Source: Flavobacterium sangjuense
GTDB lineage: Bacteria > Bacteroidota > Bacteroidia > Flavobacteriales > Flavobacteriaceae
NCBI RefSeq assembly: GCF_004797125.1
Contig: NZ_CP038810.1
Location: 1,798,001-1,862,000, forward strand
Direction: 5' to 3'
Length of the DNA stretch: 64,000 nt
Position 1 is the stretch's first letter. Each line of letters begins with the position of its first letter. The notes under the pieces were generated by a model that saw nothing but the letters and a program-made list of their open reading frames with translations, was not told the DNA's origin and made no database searches. Made by a program: the position numbers and the translations under genes. Of this stretch, positions 8,544 through 16,648 are shown one piece after another.

Positions 8544-9866
8544 ATGCCAATACTTCCTAAAGGTCATCCAAAATTACTCAACGCCTGGGCTTTCTATGAT
8601 TGGGCCAATTCGGTTTATAGTTTGGTAATTGCTTCGGCAGTTTTTCCTATTTTTTACAACAAGCTTTTTGAAATCAGGGATAACCTCTACATTGAAGTTC
8701 TTGGATGCAATTTCAAGAATTCGGCACTGATTAGTTTTGTGACAGCTGCAGCCTTCCTTTGTGTAGCACTTTTTTCCCCGTTGCTTTCCGGTATTGCCGA
8801 TTATATGGGAAATAAAAAGATTTTCATGCGCATCTTCAATTATATTGGCGCTTTATCATGCATTGGATTGTATTTGTTTGATTTAAATAATATTGGACTT
8901 GGTCTGATGTTTTACTTTTTTGGATTGATTGGTTTTTGGGGAAGTTTGGTCTTTTACAATTCCTATTTGCCCGATATTGCTTTCCCGGAACAACAGGATA
9001 AAGTCAGTGCCAAAGGCTATTCTTTAGGTTATATCGGCAGCGTATTGTTATTGATTATCAATTTGGCGATGATAATGAAACCAACACTTTTTAATATTTC
9101 AGGAACACCAGGCGAAGCTTCCATGAAAGCGATGCGTTATTCGTTTATGACAGTTGGTGTTTGGTGGATTGTCTTTAGTAAGTACACTTATTTTTATTTA
9201 CCAAAAGGAAATTCCAATAAAGAGAAAGTAAATTTTTCAGTGATATTCAATGGTTTCAGAGAATTGAAAAAAGTATGGAAATTGCTTCAATCCGAAATTC
9301 CGCTAAAAAGATATCTGTTGAGTTTCTTTGTCTTTAGTATGGCAGTCCAAACTGTTATGCTTATTGCAACTTATTTTGGAGCACAGGAAATTCAATGGAG
9401 CAGTCCGCAAGAAAGCCAAATCGGATTAATAACCTGTATACTTTTAATACAACTAATTGCCATTGCCGGCGCAATTTTAACATCAAAAGCTTCTGCAAAA
9501 TTCGGAAACATAAATGTACTGATTGCCCTAAATGCTTTTTGGGTTTTATTGTGTGGATTTGCCTATTTCATAACAACTCCGATGCATTTTTACATTATGG
9601 CAACTTTGGTTGGATTGGTCATGGGTGGAATTCAGGCATTGGGAAGATCAACCTATTCTAAGCTTTTACCCAAAACCGAAGACACCGCTTCCTTTTTTAG
9701 TTTTTATGATGTTTCCGAAAAAATCGGAATTGTCATCGGAATGATGGTTTATGGGTTAATAGACCAAATTACGGGAAGTCCAAGATTTGCAATCGTGTTT
9801 TTGGGCGTATTTTTCTTAGCCGGATTGTTATTATTGTTGAGAATTCCCAAAAAAGTATTGTCATAA
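8544..9866 (+). CDS. MFS transporter, UMF1 (Atg22-like) family
   Basis: A 440-residue integral membrane protein with about 11-12 hydrophobic segments. The N-terminal NAWAFYDWANSVYSLVI is a signature of the UMF1 group of the major facilitator superfamily, related to the yeast vacuolar amino-acid exporter Atg22. Other visible motifs are GIADYMGNKK in the first cytoplasmic loop and GGIQALGRSTYSKLLP near the C-terminal bundle. The substrate is unknown. The start codon is only 15 nt after the T-tract of the upstream hairpin, so its promoter must be at 8484, further upstream, or inside the upstream gene. Confidence 0.88.
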   Translation: MPILPKGHPKLLNAWAFYDWANSVYSLVIASAVFPIFYNKLFEIRDNLYIEVLGCNFKNSALISFVTAAAFLCVALFSPLLSGIADYMGNKKIFMRIFNYIGALSCIGLYLFDLNNIGLGLMFYFFGLIGFWGSLVFYNSYLPDIAFPEQQDKVSAKGYSLGYIGSVLLLIINLAMIMKPTLFNISGTPGEASMKAMRYSFMTVGVWWIVFSKYTYFYLPKGNSNKEKVNFSVIFNGFRELKKVWKLLQSEIPLKRYLLSFFVFSMAVQTVMLIATYFGAQEIQWSSPQESQIGLITCILLIQLIAIAGAILTSKASAKFGNINVLIALNAFWVLLCGFAYFITTPMHFYIMATLVGLVMGGIQALGRSTYSKLLPKTEDTASFFSFYDVSEKIGIVIGMMVYGLIDQITGSPRFAIVFLGVFFLAGLLLLLRIPKKVLS

Positions 9867-9887
9867 ATCTAAAAAAAATTATATTTG
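9858..9887 (+). promoter_or_regulatory. Promoter of the Gly-linker lipoprotein gene
   Basis: TTG (9858-9860), a 19-nt spacer and TATATTTG (9880-9887), a full match to the Bacteroidota consensus. It overlaps the last codons of the MFS gene. The start codon is 21 nt downstream. The box also decides the start of the next gene, because the in-frame TTG at 9885 lies inside it. Confidence 0.7.
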
Positions 9888-9908
9888 GTCTTTATTAATA
9901 AAACGACT

Positions 9909-10697
9909 ATGAAAAACATAAAATTAATCGCAGGTATTTTTCTGCTTGTTTTTTCTTTCTCTATTACATCTTGTGATGTTGAACCTATTGATAGTTCTAT
10001 CGATTTGGGCGACGGAGGCACTGGCGGTGGCGGTGGCGGAACCGGCGGAGGCGGAACCGGTGGAGGAGGCGGAGGAACTTCAACAGGAGACTATTGGCCA
10101 ACAGCTTTAAACAATCAATGGGTGTTTAAGAATAATGGTGTGCTTCAGGAACCTATGAAAATGATTTCTATCAACAGCATTGGCGGTAATACTTATTATA
10201 CGTTTGATCAATTATTTGGCGCTTCAAGTAGCGGAACTTCAGCTGGAGTTGTAGCCCGATTGAGAAAAAATTCAGGAGATTACTACCTTAAGATTGAAGA
10301 CTTTACTTTCGATACTGGATTGGGAATTACAGGTAATCTTACAGGATACCAAATGTTGATACTGAAAGATTACCTAAACGCAGGTCAAACCTGGACGGGA
10401 AATTTTACACAAACCGCAACTTTTACAGGTTTACCATCCACAACCCAAGCTACAACTTATACAGGACAAATTCTTGAAAGAGATGCCACTGTTACAGTTA
10501 ACGGAGTTAGCTATACTAATGTAATCAAGATGAAAATAACGCAGGTTGTTACTGTTATGGGTGCTCCGGCCAACAATGTGGTAACCGAATATTGGTTCTC
10601 GAAAAATATTGGCCCGGTAAAATCGGTTACTGTTTCTACAGATGATGTGGGGTCAGAAACGACAACAAGTGAACTGGATTCTTATATTTTAAATTAA
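9909..10697 (+). CDS. Lipoprotein with glycine-rich linker, function unknown
   Basis: A 262-residue protein of no family I recognise. Residues 1-21 form a lipoprotein signal ending in the lipobox cysteine (SITSC), so it is membrane anchored. A glycine/threonine linker of roughly 25 residues follows, encoded by GC-rich imperfect GGN repeats, then a folded domain beginning at YWPTALNNQWVF with many beta-strand-like segments, rich in Thr, Asn and Gly. ATG 9909 is the start; the in-frame TTG at 9885 is part of the promoter. The protein is probably surface or periplasmic. A strong terminator follows. Confidence 0.8.
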   Translation: MKNIKLIAGIFLLVFSFSITSCDVEPIDSSIDLGDGGTGGGGGGTGGGGTGGGGGGTSTGDYWPTALNNQWVFKNNGVLQEPMKMISINSIGGNTYYTFDQLFGASSSGTSAGVVARLRKNSGDYYLKIEDFTFDTGLGITGNLTGYQMLILKDYLNAGQTWTGNFTQTATFTGLPSTTQATTYTGQILERDATVTVNGVSYTNVIKMKITQVVTVMGAPANNVVTEYWFSKNIGPVKSVTVSTDDVGSETTTSELDSYILN

Positions 10698-10713
10698 ATA
10701 GGTAATCGCAATT

Positions 10714-10754
10714 AAAAAAAACTGTCTCGTTCTTTATGACGAGACAGTTTTTTT
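10714..10754 (+). terminator. Rho-independent terminator
   Basis: Stem ACTGTCTCGT (10721-10730) / ACGAGACAGT (10739-10748), extended by A/T pairs, with an 8-nt loop and a T-run to 10754. The flanking A-run makes it potentially bidirectional. Confidence 0.9.
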
Positions 10755-10785
10755 GTGGCATAATACTTGACTAATTACCGCACTA

Positions 10786-10847
10786 ATCGATAATAGTAGT
10801 TCTTATATCGATTTTAACCAAATTCAACTGTCGTACATCGATTTTAA
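10786..10847. repeat. Three spaced ATCGAT sites upstream of lon
   Basis: ATCGAT occurs at 10786, 10807 and 10837, spaced 21 and 30 bp; the last two belong to an 11-bp direct repeat ATCGATTTTAA. A second direct repeat, TAATACTTGA, flanks them (10761-10770 and 10850-10859). The placement before the lon -7 box suggests regulator binding sites, but no regulator is identified. Confidence 0.45.
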
Positions 10848-10870
10848 TTTAATACTTGAAAAAGTTGTCC

Positions 10871-10878
10871 TACATTTG
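10871..10878 (+). promoter_or_regulatory. -7 promoter box of lon
   Basis: TACATTTG matches TAnnTTTG and lies 47 nt before the lon start. The nearest TTG (10856-10858) gives a spacer of only 12 nt, so the -33 element is weak or replaced by activator binding. Confidence 0.45.
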
Positions 10879-10925
10879 TTTAGCATTGAATAATTTCTAA
10901 TGTCATTTTGACTTAAATACACACC

Positions 10926-13376
10926 ATGTCAAACCGTAATATCATATCTTTTGACAATCTGTCACTACAAGAATTCGATACCGAAACCGATTTAATTCCA
11001 CTTTTAACACCCGAAGACGAAGAAGAAATGAATAACGAAGAATTACCCAATTCTTTGCCAATTTTGCCGTTGCGTAATACCGTTCTTTTTCCGGGCGTTG
11101 TGATTCCGATTTCAGCAGGAAGGGATAAATCTATCAAACTTATAAACGATGCCAATGCCGGAAATAAAATCATTGGTGTTGTTGCCCAAAAAAATGAAGA
11201 AGACGAAGATCCAACTAAGAATGATATTTATACCGTTGGAACTGTAGCACGGATTCTCCGTGTTTTAAAAATGCCTGACGGAAATATCACTGTAATTCTA
11301 CAAGGAAAAAAGCGTTTTGCCATTGATGCTGTTACTACTGAAAAACCGTATCTAAAAGCTACTATTAAAGAAGTGGAAGAAAAGCGTCCTGGAAAACACG
11401 ATACCGAATTTCAGGCGATAATCGATTCAACAAGAGAGTTAGCTATTGAAATTATAAAGGAAAGTCCAAACATTCCGACCGAAGCTACTTTTGCCATAAA
11501 GAATATAGAAAGTCAATCTTTCTTAGTCAATTTTGTTTCTTCTAACATGAATCTTACAGTTAAAGAAAAGCAAGATTTATTGATGACTAACGCTTTAAAG
11601 GAAAGAGCTTTAGAAACGTTACGTTACATGAACGTTGAGTTGCAAAAACTTGAATTGAAAAACGATATTCAATCTAAAGTTCGTTTCGATTTAGACCAAC
11701 AACAACGTGAATATTTTTTGCACCAACAAATGAAAACCATTCAGGAAGAGTTGGGTGGCGTTTCAAATGAACAGGAAATTGAGGAAATGCGCATGAAAGC
11801 CAAAACCAAAACATGGGATGATAAAACGGCTAAACATTTTGAGAAAGAAATTTCCAAAATGCAACGTATGAATCCACAAGCTCCCGATTTTGGAATACAA
11901 AGGAACTATTTAGAGTTGTTTTTAGAATTGCCTTGGAATGAGTATTCTAAAGATAATTTTGATTTGAAACGAGCTCAAAAAATTATTGACCGCGATCATT
12001 TTGGTTTAGAAGATGTCAAGAAAAGAATCATAGAACATTTGGCAGTATTGAAATTGCGAAATGACATGAAGTCACCAATAATTTGCTTAACCGGTCCTCC
12101 GGGAGTAGGAAAAACGTCTATCGGAAAATCAATTGCAGAATCTTTGGGAAGAGAATATGTTCGAATTTCGCTTGGTGGTTTGCGTGACGAAGCTGAGATA
12201 CGCGGACACCGAAAAACCTATATCGGTGCTATGCCGGGAAGAATTATCCAAAGCCTGAAAAAAGCAGGAACCTCCAATCCGGTTTTTGTTTTGGATGAAA
12301 TTGATAAATTATCAAATTCGCACCAAGGCGATCCATCATCAGCATTGCTCGAAGTTTTAGATCCGGAACAAAATAGCGATTTCTACGATAACTTTTTGGA
12401 AATGGGTTATGATTTATCCAAAGTTATGTTCATTGCAACTTCCAATAATATGGGAAGCATTCAGCCTGCCTTGAAAGACAGAATGGAAGTCATCAAAATG
12501 GCAGGATATACCACCGAAGAAAAAGTTGAAATTGCGCGTCAGCATTTGTTCCCAAAACAATTGAAAGAACACGGTTTAAAGACAAAAGATTTAACTATCG
12601 GCAAAAAACAATTAGAAAAAATTGTGGAGGGTTATACTCGTGAATCCGGTGTTAGAAGTCTGGAGCAAAAGTTAGCTCAGGTTATCCGAAATGCTGCAAA
12701 ATCAGTAGCGATGGAAGAAGCGTATAACACAAAAGTGACAGATGAAGATATTGTCAAAATTTTGGGCGCACCCAAATTAGAGCGCGATAAATCAGAAAGC
12801 AATGATGTGGCCGGAGTCGTTACAGGCTTGGCATGGACATCGGTTGGTGGCGATATTTTATTTATTGAATCGTTGATTTCAGCAGGAAAAGGAAATTTAA
12901 CCTTGACCGGAAATTTAGGAACTGTCATGAAAGAATCGGCAACGATTGCTTTAGAATACATAAAAGCCAACGCAGAAGTTTTTGGATTAGAACCGGATTT
13001 GATTGGAAAATATAACATTCACTTACACGTTCCGGAAGGTGCAACGCCAAAAGACGGACCAAGTGCCGGAATTGCCATGTTGACATCACTAGTTTCACTT
13101 TTGACACAACGAAAAATAAAGAAAAACTTAGCCATGACCGGTGAAATCACTTTACGAGGAAAGGTATTGCCTGTTGGCGGAATTAAGGAAAAAATCCTGG
13201 CTGCCAAAAGAGCTAATATCAAGGAAATTATCTTGTGTCATGAAAACAAAAGCGACATAGATGAAATCAAAGCAGAATATATTGAAGGCTTGACGTTTCA
13301 TTACGTAAAAGAAATGAGCGAAGTTATTGATGTTGCGTTGACAAATCAGAAAGTAAAAAACGCTAAAAAATTGTAA
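10926..13376 (+). CDS. lon: ATP-dependent protease Lon (LonA type)
   Basis: Lon degrades misfolded and regulatory proteins in the cytoplasm using ATP. The 816-residue protein has the N-terminal substrate-binding domain starting around residue 45 ([14 protein letters not shown]), a coiled-coil linker, an AAA+ module with Walker A GPPGVGKT at 390-397 and a Walker B in VFVLDEIDK, and the C-terminal protease with the Ser713-Lys756 dyad ([10 protein letters not shown] and GGIKEK). All catalytic elements are intact and the length is normal. The acidic N-terminal extension of about 45 residues is common in Bacteroidota. It heads a lon-porQ-cmk group but has its own terminator. Confidence 0.98.
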   Translation: MSNRNIISFDNLSLQEFDTETDLIPLLTPEDEEEMNNEELPNSLPILPLRNTVLFPGVVIPISAGRDKSIKLINDANAGNKIIGVVAQKNEEDEDPTKNDIYTVGTVARILRVLKMPDGNITVILQGKKRFAIDAVTTEKPYLKATIKEVEEKRPGKHDTEFQAIIDSTRELAIEIIKESPNIPTEATFAIKNIESQSFLVNFVSSNMNLTVKEKQDLLMTNALKERALETLRYMNVELQKLELKNDIQSKVRFDLDQQQREYFLHQQMKTIQEELGGVSNEQEIEEMRMKAKTKTWDDKTAKHFEKEISKMQRMNPQAPDFGIQRNYLELFLELPWNEYSKDNFDLKRAQKIIDRDHFGLEDVKKRIIEHLAVLKLRNDMKSPIICLTGPPGVGKTSIGKSIAESLGREYVRISLGGLRDEAEIRGHRKTYIGAMPGRIIQSLKKAGTSNPVFVLDEIDKLSNSHQGDPSSALLEVLDPEQNSDFYDNFLEMGYDLSKVMFIATSNNMGSIQPALKDRMEVIKMAGYTTEEKVEIARQHLFPKQLKEHGLKTKDLTIGKKQLEKIVEGYTRESGVRSLEQKLAQVIRNAAKSVAMEEAYNTKVTDEDIVKILGAPKLERDKSESNDVAGVVTGLAWTSVGGDILFIESLISAGKGNLTLTGNLGTVMKESATIALEYIKANAEVFGLEPDLIGKYNIHLHVPEGATPKDGPSAGIAMLTSLVSLLTQRKIKKNLAMTGEITLRGKVLPVGGIKEKILAAKRANIKEIILCHENKSDIDEIKAEYIEGLTFHYVKEMSEVIDVALTNQKVKNAKKL

Positions 13377-13398
13377 CTGTTTTTTGGAAATAAAAGGC

Positions 13399-13437
13399 AA
13401 AGGCATAGGTAAAATAACGCTTATGCCTTTTTCTTTT
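13399..13437 (+). terminator. Terminator after lon
   Basis: Stem AAAGGCATA (13399-13407) / TATGCCTTT (13422-13430) with a 14-nt loop, followed by a T-rich tract. Confidence 0.8.
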
Positions 13438-13508
13438 AACTTTTTTTCATACCATATAAAATAATATCTTCGCATTTCCGTTATAGTATATAGCATAAGT
13501 AATTTTTG

Positions 13509-14540
13509 ATGTTTAAAAAAGCAATTTGTATTGGATTTTGTCTCGCTAATTTGGTCAGTTTTGGTCAAATTGGAGGAAAGTCAATATACCAATTTCTGAA
13601 CTTAGTGACTTCACCCAGGCAAGCGGCTTTAGGCGGAAAAGTGATTACCTTTTATGATGCCGATGTCAACCAGGGACACTTTAATCCGGCAAATATAAAT
13701 CCCGAAATGGATAACAAACTGTCGTTAAATTACGGAAGTTTATTTGGGGAAGTAACTTATGGAACAGCTTCTTATGCTTACACTTATGACCGACATGTGC
13801 AAACATTTTTTGGTGGCGTGAATTATGTGAATTACGGAAAATTTGATGGCTATGACGAAAACGGTCAGCAAACATCGAGTTTTACAGGAAGTGAAATGGC
13901 ATTGACTTTTGGTTATGCTTATAATATTCCGGGTTCTGATTTTTATATTGGTGGTAATGCCAAATTGATTTCTTCCACTTTAGAAAGTTATAATTCATTT
14001 GGTGCTGCTGTTGACATTGGCGCTTTGTTTATTGACACACGCAACGATGTAAATTGGGCAATTTCTATTAGAAATATTGGAACACAAATCACAACATATG
14101 CAGATACACGTGAAAAATTACCTTTAGAAGTAATGATTGGCGTTTCTCAATTGATGGAAAATGTGCCTATTCGTTGGCATTTGACATTAGAAAATATGCA
14201 GCAATGGCAATTGGCATTTTCCAATCCGAACAGGGCAGAAGGCTCTTTAGATGGTGGTTCAACTCCGGAGAAAGTGTCCGTTTTTGGAAATGCGTTGCGT
14301 CACGTAATTGTTGGCGCCGAATTGTTTCCGGATAAAGGTTTTAATTTACGGGTAGGTTATAATTTTAGAAGAGGCGAAGAATTGCGTATCCTAGAGCAAC
14401 GAAATTTCTCCGGAATTTCCGTAGGTTTGGGATTGAAAATGGGGAATATAAAATTCAATTATTCTTATTCACGATATACATTAGCAGCTAATACGAGCTT
14501 GTTTGGATTAACCATTGATTTTTCGGGTAACCAATATTAA
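13509..14540 (+). CDS. porQ: Type IX secretion system protein PorQ
   Basis: PorQ belongs to the PorV/FadL-like family of outer-membrane barrels and takes part in the T9SS attachment complex that processes cargo at the cell surface. The 343-residue protein begins with a signal peptide ending near FGQ, followed by the typical SIYQFLNLVTSPRQAALGG and a FNPANINPEM region, then repeated aromatic/glycine beta-strands to the end. ATG 13509 is preferred over the in-frame TTG at 13506. The position between lon and cmk is, from general knowledge, a common arrangement in flavobacteria. Two T9SS cargo genes in the same window fit a working system. Confidence 0.87.
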   Translation: MFKKAICIGFCLANLVSFGQIGGKSIYQFLNLVTSPRQAALGGKVITFYDADVNQGHFNPANINPEMDNKLSLNYGSLFGEVTYGTASYAYTYDRHVQTFFGGVNYVNYGKFDGYDENGQQTSSFTGSEMALTFGYAYNIPGSDFYIGGNAKLISSTLESYNSFGAAVDIGALFIDTRNDVNWAISIRNIGTQITTYADTREKLPLEVMIGVSQLMENVPIRWHLTLENMQQWQLAFSNPNRAEGSLDGGSTPEKVSVFGNALRHVIVGAELFPDKGFNLRVGYNFRRGEELRILEQRNFSGISVGLGLKMGNIKFNYSYSRYTLAANTSLFGLTIDFSGNQY

Positions 14541-14557
14541 AATAAAAATTTAAAATT

Positions 14558-15250
14558 TTGAAGAAGATTACGATAGCCATCGACGGATTTTCCTCCACAG
14601 GGAAAAGTACATTAGCCAAACAATTAGCCAAACATTTGGGCTATGTATATGTTGATACCGGAGCGATGTATCGTGCGGTGACTTTTTTCGCCATGAAAAA
14701 TGGGTATATCACTGCTGATTTCTTTGACAAACAAACCTTAATTAATAGTTTGCCTTCCATCAAATTGCATTTCGAATTCAATCCGGAATTGGGTTTTGCC
14801 GAAATGTATCTGAATGATGTCAATATCGAAACCGAAATCAGAACACTTGAAGTTTCTAATTTTGTGAGTTTGGTGGCAGAGGTTTCTGAAGTGCGCGCTA
14901 AATTGGTAGAACAACAACAGGAAATGGGAAAAGGGAAAGGCATCGTGATGGATGGTCGCGATATTGGCACCGTAGTTTTTCCAAAAGCCGAACTCAAAGT
15001 TTTTATGACAGCCAGTTCAGAAACGCGTGCGCAAAGACGTTTTGAAGAGTTACAGCAAAAAGGACAAACGGTTTCTTTTGATGAAGTCTTAAAAAATGTT
15101 GAGCAGCGCGATTATATTGATACGCATCGTGATGATTCTCCTTTACGAAAAGCCGATGATGCTATCGAAATTGACAACTCTTATCTTACCCGGGAAGAAC
15201 AATTCAACGCTGTTTTGGAAATGGTGGAAGATGTGACGAAATCGTTGTAA
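14558..15250 (+). CDS. cmk: Cytidylate kinase
   Basis: Phosphorylates CMP and dCMP with ATP. The 230-residue protein starts with the P-loop region IAIDGFSSTGKST (residues 6-18), followed by VDTGAMYRA, VVFPKAELKVF and the C-terminal RDYIDTHRDDSPL, all diagnostic. The start codon is TTG at 14558: there is no in-frame ATG before the P-loop, and the resulting N-terminus MKKITIAID matches the family. The gene lies 17 nt after porQ and is probably cotranscribed with it. Confidence 0.96.
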   Translation: MKKITIAIDGFSSTGKSTLAKQLAKHLGYVYVDTGAMYRAVTFFAMKNGYITADFFDKQTLINSLPSIKLHFEFNPELGFAEMYLNDVNIETEIRTLEVSNFVSLVAEVSEVRAKLVEQQQEMGKGKGIVMDGRDIGTVVFPKAELKVFMTASSETRAQRRFEELQQKGQTVSFDEVLKNVEQRDYIDTHRDDSPLRKADDAIEIDNSYLTREEQFNAVLEMVEDVTKSL

Positions 15251-15316
15251 ATATTTGTTTATCTCGATATAAATAGTAGATTTACGTTCTATTTTAACTA
15301 AATCAAAAACTATTTT

Positions 15317-16570
15317 ATGAGTATAAAATTCAGATTGACTATAATGAGTTTTCTCCAATTCTTCGTTTGGGGAGCGTGGTTGATAACAATAGGAACTTAT
15401 TGTATTAATGCTAAAGGATGGACTTTTTCAGAATTCGGTTCAATTTTTTCGACTTTAGCTATTTCTTCTATATTTATGCCTGCCATTACAGGTATTATTG
15501 CAGATAAATACATTAATGCAGAAAAGCTTTATGGAGTGCTTCATATTTTGTATGGCTTAGTTTTACTATATGTTCCGTCGGTTGATGACCCAAACATGTT
15601 GTTTTATGTTATTTTGTCGGCAATGATATTTTACATGCCAACAATTTCTCTGTCTAATTCAATAGCCTATAATGTCTTAAAGAACAATAATTTTGATGTT
15701 CTCAAATCATTTCCACCCATTAGGGTTTGGGGAACCATCGGTTTTATTATAGCTATGTGGGCGACAAACCTTTCCGGAAGTAAAGACAATGCCAATCAAT
15801 TTTATATTGCTTCAGTATTTGCGATAATATTAGGTATCTACTCTTTTAGTTTGCCTAAATGTCCGCCACAAAAGTTAATAGCAAAGGATGCTACTTTAAT
15901 CCAAAAGCTTGGTTTGGATGCTTTCAAGTTATTTGGAACCTATAAAATGGCTTTATTTTTTATATTCTCAATGTTTTTGGGTGCTGCCTTGCAATTGACC
16001 AATATGTATGGAGATTCATTTTTGTCCAATTTTGAGAATATTCCAAAGTATGCAGATTCTTTCGGGGTTAAATATTCTACAGTTATATTATCTATTTCGC
16101 AGATTTCAGAAACCTTGTTTATTCTGGCAATTCCGTTTTTCTTAAAACGTTTTGGAATCAAACAAGTAATGTTGATTTCAATGTTTGCTTGGGTATTACG
16201 TTTTGCTTTGTTTGCTTATGGCGACCCAGGTGATGGATTGTGGATGATTATTATGTCGTGTATCGTTTACGGAATGGCATTTGATTTTTTCAATATTTCT
16301 GGGTCATTGTTTATTGAAACTACCACAGATTCTAAAATTCGTTCTTCTGCACAAGGACTATTTATGATGATGACTAATGGGTTCGGAGCTTACAGCGGAA
16401 GTAAATTAAGCGGAATTATTATTGATGCTTATTTTGTTCAAGATGGAGTAAAAGATTGGCATAACATCTGGCTTTCGTTTGCCGGATATGCTTTAGTAAT
16501 TGCTATTGCTTTTGCAATTCTGTTTAAACACAAGCACAACCCGAATGATGTCGCCAATGTGAGTCATTAA
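15317..16570 (+). CDS. Nucleoside permease, NupG-like (nucleoside:H+ symporter family)
   Basis: A 417-residue MFS-type membrane protein with about 12 hydrophobic segments. The opening LTIMSFLQFFVWGAWLIT and the LSNSIAYNVL...FPPIRVWGTIGFI segment are typical of the NHS family (NupG, XapB), which imports nucleosides with protons. The neighbouring cytidylate kinase gives a loose nucleotide-salvage context, but there is a 66-nt gap and no clear evidence of cotranscription. The substrate range is inferred. A strong palindromic terminator follows. Confidence 0.85.
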   Translation: MSIKFRLTIMSFLQFFVWGAWLITIGTYCINAKGWTFSEFGSIFSTLAISSIFMPAITGIIADKYINAEKLYGVLHILYGLVLLYVPSVDDPNMLFYVILSAMIFYMPTISLSNSIAYNVLKNNNFDVLKSFPPIRVWGTIGFIIAMWATNLSGSKDNANQFYIASVFAIILGIYSFSLPKCPPQKLIAKDATLIQKLGLDAFKLFGTYKMALFFIFSMFLGAALQLTNMYGDSFLSNFENIPKYADSFGVKYSTVILSISQISETLFILAIPFFLKRFGIKQVMLISMFAWVLRFALFAYGDPGDGLWMIIMSCIVYGMAFDFFNISGSLFIETTTDSKIRSSAQGLFMMMTNGFGAYSGSKLSGIIIDAYFVQDGVKDWHNIWLSFAGYALVIAIAFAILFKHKHNPNDVANVSH

Positions 16571-16573
16571 AAT

Positions 16574-16606
16574 AAAAAAACCTTTCAAATTTGAAAGGTT
16601 TTTTTT
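16574..16606. terminator. Palindromic terminator after the nucleoside permease gene
   Basis: Perfect palindrome CCTTTCAAATTTGAAAGG (16581-16598), preceded by an A-run and followed by eight T. Confidence 0.85.
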
Positions 16607-16621
16607 ATGACAATAAATTAA

Positions 16622-16629
16622 TATATTTG
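16622..16629 (+). promoter_or_regulatory. -7 promoter box of the T9SS type A protein gene
   Basis: TATATTTG matches TAnnTTTG and lies 19 nt before the start codon. No TTG at normal -33 spacing. Confidence 0.5.
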
Positions 16630-16648
16630 ATAATCAAATTGCTGCGCT

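Noticed and set aside
9885..9908. Extended start (TTG) for the glycine-linker lipoprotein
   Set aside because: The codon lies inside the TATATTTG promoter box, so it would not be transcribed, and the signal peptide begins at the ATG at 9909.
12677..13018. Open frame of 113 codons antisense to lon
   Set aside because: It overlaps the conserved Lon protease domain, has low-complexity content and no independent signals.
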